Positions 55,746 through 64,000 of a stretch of 64,000 nt of DNA are shown here, piece after piece. The DNA lies in assembly GCF_000283155.1 (NCBI RefSeq), contig NW_004454160.1, positions 1,755,561 through 1,819,560 on the forward strand, given 5' to 3'. Each line of letters opens with the position of its first letter. The first letter of the stretch is position 1. The notes beneath the pieces are model-generated. The model did no database searches. It was not told the origin of the DNA and saw nothing but the letters and a program-made list of their open reading frames with translations. The translations under genes were made by a program, and so were the position numbers. This DNA is from Ceratotherium simum simum (Eukaryota > Chordata > Mammalia > Perissodactyla > Rhinocerotidae).

Positions 55746-57480
55746 ATTAAAGTCTTCCAATTCTTCGACATGTTATATCTGTTCATTTGTTGAGAATTTT
55801 TGGTTTTTGTACACTGACTTTGAATCCTGTGACCTTGCTAAACTCAAAATTAATAGTAGTAATTTTAAGAAGATTTCTTAGAGTTTTCTAAATACATGTT
55901 TTTTGCAAATGGAGACAGTTTTACTTCTTCATTTCCACACTTTATTTCTCTCTCTTTCTTTTCCTTATTGCATTGGCTAAGATCTGCAGAGTAATATTGA
56001 ATAGATGTAATGAGAGCAGACATATTTACCTTGTTCTCTATCTTCGGTGGAAAGCATTCAGCATTTCACCATTAACCATATTAGCTGTATGTTCTTCATA
56101 GAGGCATTTTGTCAGGTTGAAGAAAGTTCCTTCTATTCCTAGTTTGCCAAGAGATTTTTTTTTTTAAATCGTGGATGTTTCAGTTTTGTCCAGTGCTCTT
56201 TCTGTATTTATGGAGATGATTTGTATAACTTTTTTCTTCATTCTATTAATAGAGTGAATTATGTTAATTGATTTTCAGATGAACAAACTTTGCACTCCTG
56301 GATAAACAAGACTTGGACAAGATGTATTATACCTGTTATATATGTCTGGATTTGATTTGCTAATATTTTGTAGAGGATTTCTTGCGTCTATGTTTATGAG
56401 AAATGGTTTTGTATAATATTTTTTCATATAAAATCTTTGTCAGGTTTTGGCATTAGGGTTATGCTTGCCTCAAAAATGAGTTGGGAAGTTTGTTCCTCCT
56501 CTATTTTATGAAAGAATTTGTATAATATTTGTATCATTTCTTTTTTTGTGAGGAAGATTGGCCCTGAGCTAACATCTGTTGCCAATCCTCCTTTTTTTGC
56601 TGAGGAAGACTGGCCCTGGGCTAACATCTATGCCTATCTTCCTCTCCTTTATATGGGCTGCTGCCACAGCATGGCTTGATAAGTGGTACATAGGCCCGCG
56701 CCAGGGATCCGAACCTGCAGATCCCAGGCCGCTGAAGCGGAGCACACGAACTTAACCACTACGCCACCGAGCCGGCCGCTCTGTCATTTCTTCTTTAAAT
56801 AAATGAAAGAATTCAAGAGGAAATCATCTGGGCTTGGATTTTGCTCTGTTTCAGGGTTTTTTTGTTGTTGTTGTTGTGAATGCAATTTCTTTCACAGATG
56901 GAGGGATATTCTTGTTATCTATTTCTTCTGGTCAGTTTTGGTAAATTGTATTTTTCAAGAGATTTGTCCATTTTATCGATTATTCCATTTACGGGCATAA
57001 AGTTTTTCATTATAATTTTTTTATTATCATTTTAATGTCTGTAGAATCTATGGACATTATCTTTTAAATTCTTGATAATGATGATTTATGTTTTCTTTCC
57101 TTTTTCTTGATTAGTCTTGCTATGTGTTTATCAGTTTTATTCTTCCTTTTCAAAAACCAACTTTTGGCTTTGTTAATTTTCTGTTGTTTATCTATTTTCT
57201 ATTTCATTGATTTTTGCTCTTTATTATTTGTTTTGTTCTACTTACTTTGGGTTGAATTCACTTGTTTTTTTCTAGATTCTTAAGATGGAAATTTAGATCA
57301 TTGACTTAAAAATTTTCTTTTTCTCTAATATAGACATTTAAAACTGTATATTTTCCTGTAGGTACCACTTTACGTGCATCCCACAAATCTTAGTATGTTG
57401 TGTTTTTATTTTCATTGTTTGAAGTGTTTTTCAATTTCCTTTGTGATTTCTTTGACTCATGTATTTTTTTAGCAGGATGT
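55746..57480 (-). repeat. L1 ORF2 remnant, antisense
   Basis: Reverse-complement L1 ORF2 order (ACCTTGCTAAACTC, TGTCAGGTTTTGGCATTAGG, CCAACTTTTGGCTTTGTTA), with many stops. Interrupted by the SINE at 56543-56781. Confidence 0.75.
56543..56781 (-). mobile_element. ERE SINE, minus strand
   Basis: Two TTAGC(T/C)CAGGG-type modules and the head GGCCGGCTCGGTGGCGTAGT on the minus strand. Flanked by TCATTTCTT at 56534-56542 and 56784-56792. Confidence 0.92.
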
Positions 57481-57779
57481 TATTTTAGACTTTGCTAGGG
57501 CTGGTCTAGAATAGGTCTTATTCTAAAGCATGGCACTTATTCCTAAGGTACAGCCTTTCTGGTATCTCAGCTGGACACCTGGGGTACTAACAAGGTGTTA
57601 ATGAGGTCTCCCCACCCTGGATGGGCAAGAAACTCCATCATCCATTTCCCAACACTGCTGGACCTCAAATATCTCTAATTTATACTCAACCCTGTAGCAG
57701 CCACTCTCTGTTAAACCTTAGTTAGTCTTGTCCTGTGCAGGTGCAGCCCAATCCTTGGTAAAGTATTTCATGAAACACT

Positions 57780-58173
57780 CACATGGAATTTTGAAGCCAC
57801 CCCTCTGCACAGCTGTCCCTTCTTTGCTGGATGGAGGGGGCATGTGGCAAGGAATGTAGGTAGCTTCTAGGAGCTAAGAGAGGCCCCAGGCTGGTGGTCA
57901 GCATGAAAATGGAGACCTTAGTCCTACAGTCGCAAGGAACTGAACTCATCTGACAACTTGAATGAACTTGGGAGTAAATTCTTACCCAGAAGCTCCAGAA
58001 AGAAACAATGCCTGGATGACACCTTAATTTCAACCTGTGAGACCCTAAGCAGAGGACCTAGCTAACCTGTGCCTGGACTTCTGACCTAGGAAAACTGCGA
58101 GATAATAAATAGGTGTTGTCTTAAGCCTCTAAGTTTGTGGTAATTTGTCATGCAGCAATAGGAAATGAAGGAA
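57780..58173 (+). repeat. MLT1-type (MaLR) LTR, 3' part
   Basis: The 3' end, GGACTTCTGACCTAGGAAAA then AGATAATAAATAGGTG and CTCTAAGTTTGTGGTAATTT, follows the MLT1 LTR end closely. The start is uncertain. Confidence 0.8.
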
Positions 58174-59690
58174 ATACGAAATGGAAAAGACCTTGGAGTG
58201 GTGACATGTACTAGACTGTGGGGAAGGGATGCCTGTATGCTGACTAGGCTGAACTGGGTCTATTACTTCCTCATCTAATTGGCTATGATCTATTAAGGTG
58301 AGCAGCTATACGCAGATATTGATCCTGTGGGAGAAGAGATTGCGTGATATAGAGTAGACAAGACCATTTAGAATTGAGCATCACTGTATCACACTGCAGG
58401 ATTCAATAAAGAGACTCATGGAAGTGTAATGATTTATTCTCTTTTTTATATAAATAAATTAATATGCATAAACACAACAGATTGTGGAGAAAGAAAAGTC
58501 TGAGTTATGACAGAAAGACAGTTTACATCCTCATGATTCATCATGAGTATTCTGTTGGAGGGAAGTGGTATGAGGCTTTCTTCTTCATGGGCTAGTACAG
58601 AACCTGGGAAGATGTCACAGAGCCTTGGATTCAGAGCACGTTTGCTGGGGCTGTTGATTAGTTATGCTTTCTGCAGCTGCAGATATGGGTGGTATATTTT
58701 CATGGCCACCACAGGTGCCCATATGTTAGCTTTACTCAGACCGAGAATCCAGTAAGCCCCAGAAGGTCTGGGTATTTCCCTTTCCCCAGCTACCCCAGCC
58801 ACCCCAGGAAATGGCTTCAGGCCCCTGGAGAAGGCCTGAAGGAAGATTTACAGCATACACTTGTGGCTGCGTTGCAGGGTTCATTCTTCCTCAAAGAGAC
58901 TCAATCTCCTCTCAGTCAAGGAGCTCCAAGTCTAAGAACTAGATGAGAGATCACAAATTTCCACTATGGTAACTCAATCAGGTCTCTGTCACCCCAAACT
59001 AGAGTTTTTAAAATTGTTATGTAAATCAAACAATTTTGTAGTAGGCTTCCCATCTCTTTCACTCCTAGGGACCCCAGGATGATTAATCACCACTGTATAT
59101 CCTTGCCCTCAAGGTAATTACTCTCACCTTGTCTCTAGATGGTTAAGTGCCACCACCTGTCCTCTACTTCTCCAGAATCCTATTACTCCCACCAACATCA
59201 GGAATCCATGGCAGCGTCTCCCACCATTAGCTCAGCCTACAGAGGATGCACACTGCAGGGCCTTTTTCTGGATGCCCGAGCTCTCAACCCCCATGCATTC
59301 CTTAATACCTTGGTGAAGAGAAGGTCTTCTGGACTTGCCCTGGTGGGAGGCAAAGAAACCAGGAAAGAAATACTGCTACGCAGACCTATGGGAGAACTGG
59401 GACTGTGGAAGAGGGGCCACTGAAATAATGGAGGGATACAGCTACTGTCAGATACTCAGTGCCAGATCAGGGAGGGTGAGGGGACAAATACTGACCTCAC
59501 TCTCTTTTCACCTTCCAGGGTCCATCTGCTGTCTCCCATTGGCCAAACTTAACTGGGAGCCTGCAAGCAAGGGATCCCAGGGCATGCATTCCAAAAGGGA
59601 CAAGACTTCAGTGGCACAAAGCAGGACACTGATGAGTGGAGAGTGGATGGTGAGGGTAAGTGGTGGAAATGGTGAGAAGGGGAGAGTAGA
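58174..59690. other. Unassigned intergenic, probably old repeats
   Basis: No gene with recognisable domains. 59500-59680 contains TCCCATTGGCCAAACTTAAC and nearby phrases seen in old interspersed repeats. The 148-residue frame at 59335-59781 lacks any motif and overlaps that repeat. Confidence 0.5.
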
Positions 59691-59694
59691 AGAA

Positions 59695-59905
59695 GAACAT
59701 CAGCTAATAACATTAGGTAACACTAATATCGTACTTTTTAGTCACTGTTCTTTGCGTTTTACATGTGTTAAATGGATTTAATTATCACAAAAACTCTGCA
59801 GGGTAGAGCTATTATTATCCCTGACTTAGTGATGAGGGAACTGAGGCTAAGCTCTCCCACTGTCTGTGCTCACGTTCAGAAAAGAAAGTTCAGCATAAAT
59901 CACTA
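59695..59905 (-). repeat. MIR SINE, minus strand
   Basis: Minus-orientation MIR wording: TTTTACATGTGTTAAATGG, GCTATTATTATCCCTGAC, GATGAGGGAACTGAGGC. Confidence 0.8.
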
Positions 59906-61400
59906 AACCAGGGGTCAAGGTATTGGGATTTGCAACTGTCATTGCAACAGACATGTTATAAAAGGCCAGCCATTTCATGCTTTTTAAATTTGACCTAAAG
60001 GATCAGGTAACATTGGGGCTGGGGCAGCCATGTTCAATTATGTGTTGAGGAATACACAAAGAATGTCAGGCTAAAGGAAGAAACAAGAGAGTAGAATAGA
60101 TGCCCAAAGGGAATGACAGACCATGTGATCCTAGAGTCAGTGGCTGCATCAACCACTAATAGCTTCTCATTTCCCTAGCCAGAGCCCACAAGGCTCAGCC
60201 ATGCTTAGTTTCCGCTTCTTTATCTTTTCAATAAACCCACTTGATATTGAGCTGGCTGGAGTGTATCTCTCCTTCATTATAAACAAAATCTTAACAGTAA
60301 AAATCTCCAATGAACTGTGAATGCAGAAGGCCTATCCCTGCTTCGGTTCCACTATCTCCCTCATAAGGTGAGAAGGAGGTACCAATGACCTCTAAATTCT
60401 CCTCTGGCTCTGACATTCTGTAATTCTGGTTCCTTTTCAACCACTTTGCTTTTGGAAGCACACATCCTACATTAGCCAGTTGAACACCTTATGTCTACTG
60501 TGTCCAGGCATTCGTAGGGCTACTTCAGATAAGAGGCTTTCAGATTGCTGTACTCACAAACATTGAACTAACTCTATGACGTCTGTGTCGTGGCCAAATG
60601 TTTGCTCATTTGCTGTGTACCTAAAGGGAGGAGACAGAAAGCAAGCTTGCATATTATAAATTGTGTCATCTTAGAAAGGAAACAAAGGCAAGACTTTGCA
60701 ATAAAACCATAAATTTATTAATTTTAAGGCCTTCATCCCCATGAAGGATGGTCAAAAATTCTAATCTAAAGAATGTTTAGGGAATTGTTAAACAAGATAT
60801 GAAGAAGCTTTCTCAGCTAAGCATATGGGCTATATATTAGAGAGAAAAATAAATAAAGAACCCATCTCTTCCTGGAAAAACAACTGGTGGCCTCTTCCAA
60901 AAAACTCCCTGGATTTGACTCCACACCTTGACCCACAAGCTTAAATTTGATGCCCACTGGCTGCTTCTTGTCATTACCCCTGCTTTCCTCTCTTTTAAAT
61001 CTTCCCAAGACCTGATTTTCTCCAGAGGTGATATTATTTTGTTTGACCATCCTTATCTTCAAGGATTACCAAGAAGGAGCAAAGAATGTATTTATTTGCC
61101 CTGTGGGCACAGGTGTAATCACTCAGCATGGAACACTTCCCTACCAGTGACCCCAGGGCCTCCTATGCCCTAATGCCTTGAGTACCTTGTATGGTCTGAC
61201 AGGAGCTCATGCTGGTCCTAGGATTCTTTACACAATTGACCTCCTTCCTGAAGTCCAAGGTGATGGTAGTGGTGGAGTTGTCCCCGTATCCCATACTCAT
61301 GCTCCTGGAGTCATCAGCCATGTCTCTGGTTAGAAAAATTCACACATGTAGATAGAGAGACCTCTTTTGAAGTAGCAAAAGCTTTCTCCCTTCTCCCTTT
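59906..61400. other. Unassigned intergenic
   Basis: No gene established. Contains one exon-like stretch on the minus strand (61186-61325), described separately. Confidence 0.5.
61186..61325 (-). other. Exon-like open stretch, identity unknown
   Basis: On the minus strand TTTTCTAACCAG lies before 61325 and a GTACTC donor follows 61186. Between them an ATG (61319-61321) opens MADDSRSMSMGYGDN..., which contains ITLDFRKEVN and remains open through the donor (52 codons to a stop at 61163). I do not recognise the protein. It could be chance, a fossil exon or a retro-fragment. Confidence 0.2.
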
Positions 61401-62085
61401 CTACATTATTGGTGGAAATGTAAAATACTTCATCCACTTTGGGAAGAAGTCTGGCAAATTCTTATAAAACTAAACTACCTATTCTGTGCCTCAGTAATTC
61501 CTAGGTATTTATCCAAGAGAAATCTGGCAAATTCTTATAAAACTAAACAACTACCTATTCTATGACTCAGTAATTCCTAGGTATTTATCCAAGAGACATT
61601 AAAACATATATCCACAAAATGTTCATAGCAGCTTTATTATTGTAGCCGATACTGGAAACATTCAGATATCTATCAACAGAATGGATAAACTGTGATATAT
61701 TCATTCTATGAAATACTAAAAGGGAACAATAAAAAGGAACAAATTACTGATGCATACAACAACATGGATGAATCTCAAAAACATTTTATTGAGTGAAAGA
61801 AGCCATGCACAAAAGAGTGTATACTCTTTAATTCCATTGGTAGAAGTTCTGGAACTTAAAAGTAATCTATGACGGAAAAAAATGAGAATAGTACTTGCCT
61901 GTAGACAGAGTAGGAATTGATTGGAAAAGGGCACGAAGAACTTTCTAGGGTGATGGAAATGTTCTATATCTTCATAGGGGTTTGGTTTACATGTTTGTGT
62001 GCACTTGTCAAAACTCTGCAAATGTATACTGGAGATTTATGGGTTTCGTAGTAGGTAAATTTTACCTCAAAATAAAAAAAACTAA
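61400..62085 (+). repeat. L1 3' end with internal tandem duplication
   Basis: Standard plus-strand L1 3' sequence (GGTGGAAATGTAAAATACTT, TGGATGAATCTCAAAAACAT, TTTTACCTCAAAATAAA). A segment of about 73 bp is repeated in tandem: 61448-61520 and 61521-61596. Confidence 0.85.
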
Positions 62086-62490
62086 ATAAATATTAAACTT
62101 TAGTAAATGATATGTATGTTTAAATATTTAGAGGGAAGCATACTGATGTCTGCAATCTACTTTGAAATGCATCAAAAAAACCCCTGCAACCTGGATTGAT
62201 GGATAAACTGGGAGATGGGTAAGTGTATAATATGTGGTAACGCAAGGACGGTAAAATGCTAATGATAGAATCTAAGTGATGAGTATATGGGTAAAAGTAT
62301 ACAACTTTTGTAATAGTCTTTCAACTTTGTTTTATGTTTGAAAATTTTTATGATGATGAAGCACTTCAAGTTTGGAGATCTCCCGAGGAGGAAAACTGCC
62401 ATCCACATCATGTCAGCCACACTAAGCGTTGACCATGTTCATTAGAACACCACCTTCTCATCCAGAATACACTTTAGAAAGTGTCTATTT
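62085..62490. other. Unassigned intergenic
   Basis: AT-rich, partly reminiscent of eroded L1 3' sequence; nothing firm. Confidence 0.4.
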
Positions 62491-62735
62491 TTAAAAAATC
62501 TGATATTTATTAAGTTCTTACTATGTACCAAGCACTATGAAAACTCTTTGCACTCATTATTTCATTTAATATTCAAAACTTTCCTATGGTAATGTACAGT
62601 TCATATTTTATTAGTAAGAAAATAAAGTATTCTTGAGGCTATCTACCCAAAGCTCCCCAGCTAATAAGTGGCAGAGCCCAGGGAGCACCTGAGTCTCTGA
62701 TGCCAAAGCCCGTGCTCTGGCAACTACACTCGCCT
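62490..62735 (-). repeat. MIR SINE, minus strand
   Basis: TTATTAAGTTCTTACTATGT, CAAGCACTATG, CATTATTTCATTTAATATTC, CTAATAAGTGGCAGAGCCC and GCCCGTGCTCTGGCAACTAC follow a complete minus-strand MIR. Confidence 0.9.
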
Positions 62736-62964
62736 GTCTCCTTCCAAATCCTTTATTTGGGTTAGAAATGCCTCAGAACTCATCCACCCCAGTGCCGTTA
62801 TTTTAGGGATAATAATGAGGCCCAGAGAGGAATACTGATTCTCCCACATATGAATTTTCTTCCCATTAAGGCCTGGCTCATTTTCTTTGGGTAGTTCTTG
62901 ATCCTTTACTCTGTGATAAGTTACAGCACAGGAAATGAGTATCTTACTTTTTGAATTAAGACAA

Positions 62965-63650
62965 AAGTATTAAAAAGCTGACAATAACAAGTGTTATTGA
63001 GGATGTGGAGCACTTGGAAGTCTCATATATTGCTGGTGGGAGTGTAAAATGGTTCAAATGCTCTGGAAAACAGTTTGTCACTTTCTAACAAACTTAGCTA
63101 TACACCCATCCCATGACCCAGCAATCCCACTCCTAATCATGGAGTGAAAACGTATGTCCACCAAGAGACCAAGTGTGTTCAGAGCAGCTTTAATCAGAAG
63201 CTGGAAATAGCTAAAATGTCCATCAACCAGGAATGAGTAATCATAATAAGAAATAACCTGTGCTATATTCATGCAATGGAAGCTACTTAGCATCATAAAA
63301 GAACAAATTATTAATACCTGCAACAGTATGGAAGAATCACAAAAACGTCATATCACGTGAAAAAAAATCCAGACGTAACAGAGTATATAGTATATGATTT
63401 CATTCATATAAAGTTTAAAAAAAAGGCAAAACTAATCTATGGTGATAGAAGTGATAATAGTTTTTGCCTTGGTGGGGGGATTGACTGGGAATGGGCAGGA
63501 GAGGATTTTCTGGGGTGATGTAAATGTTCCTTATCTTCATCTGGGTTACTGTTACACAGGTGTATAGATTTGTCAAAATCCTTCAAGCTTAATGTTTAAG
63601 ATCTGTGCACTTTATTCAATGTAAATTAAGCCTAATAAAGTAATCACCAT
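62965..63650 (+). repeat. L1 3'-end fragment
   Basis: TGGTGGGAGTGTAAAATGG, CAGCAATCCCACTCCTAA, CAGGTGTATAGATTTGTCAA and a CTAATAAAGTAA end give a plus-strand L1 3' portion. Confidence 0.85.
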
Positions 63651-63815
63651 AAAAAAATCTTTTAAAAATGCAAAACAAAACAAAGTTAAGCAAGGAATTG
63701 GGCAATAAGGAGAAATACATTTTCACCTACTCATTTTGAGGATGTGATATGGCAAGACCCAACACATGAGAAATGAGTGGATGGTATAGGACATCAAATG
63801 ACTTAAAGAACAAGG

Positions 63816-64000
63816 GGAAAAGAAGGAAGAAAGGAAGGAGGGAGGGAGGAAGGAAAGAAGGAAGGCGGGAAGGAAGGATAGAAAGAAGGAAGGAAGGAGG
63901 AAGGGAGGGATGGAAGGAGGGAGGGAGGGAGGAAGGAAGGATAGAAAGAAGGAAGGAAGGAGGAAGGGAGGGATGGAAGGAGGGAGGGAGGGAGGAAGAA
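63816..64000. repeat. GGAA/GGGA purine satellite with a 63-bp higher-order unit
   Basis: Almost pure purine on the + strand. GATAGAAAGAAGGAAGGAAG recurs at 63877 and 63940 with essentially identical following sequence, so short GGAA/GGGA steps are organised into a unit of about 63 bp. It runs off the window end. Confidence 0.92.

Noticed and set aside
59335..59781. 148-residue open frame
   Set aside because: No recognisable domain, and it overlaps phrases typical of an old interspersed repeat and a MIR.

Overview
The window is mammalian nuclear DNA, almost certainly from an odd-toed ungulate (Perissodactyla). It carries vertebrate exon-intron structure, MIR, L1 and MaLR-type repeats, and at least six copies of a tRNA-headed SINE with the GGCCAGCCC...GTGGTTAAGTGCGCG head and paired TTAGCTCAGGG tails typical of the equine ERE family. 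ERE is known from horses, rhinoceroses and tapirs, and I cannot choose among them from sequence alone.

Layout. 607-9508 (+) is the last nine coding exons of NOTCH2, followed by a long 3'UTR to about 12,790. 12.8-18.9 kb is intergenic and repeat-rich. 18,941-29,716 and 35,184-39,290 are the two arms of an inverted duplication of about 4 kb. They flank the single-exon metalloprotease gene ADAM30 (32,112-34,346, +), which lies downstream of NOTCH2 in the same orientation, as in human. The left arm has grown to 10.8 kb through a 6.7 kb L1 insertion, and each arm holds insertions the other lacks. 40.7-46.5 kb is a second long L1 on the minus strand. 49,309-51,925 (-) is a decayed ADAM30-like duplicate, split by an LTR and still carrying a CpG-rich upstream region. 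The rest, to 64,000, is repeats and unassigned intergenic DNA, ending in a GGAA-type purine satellite.

Function. NOTCH2 is the only gene here that looks intact: LNR-C, heterodimerisation domain, transmembrane segment, RAM, ankyrin repeats, nuclear localisation signal, transactivation region and PEST degron can all be read through consistent splice junctions. ADAM30 appears inactivated by a 4-bp duplication and a 4-bp loss that shift the frame over about 1.6 kb. The catalytic Glu of its zinc motif is also replaced (HCLGH instead of HELGH). The inverted ADAM30-like copy keeps His-Glu but has a stop inside the motif. The locus therefore seems to have lost a duplicated testis-type ADAM pair, in a setting shaped by inverted duplication and nested retroelement insertion. 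I found no undescribed functional system. The most notable structure is the inverted duplication around ADAM30.
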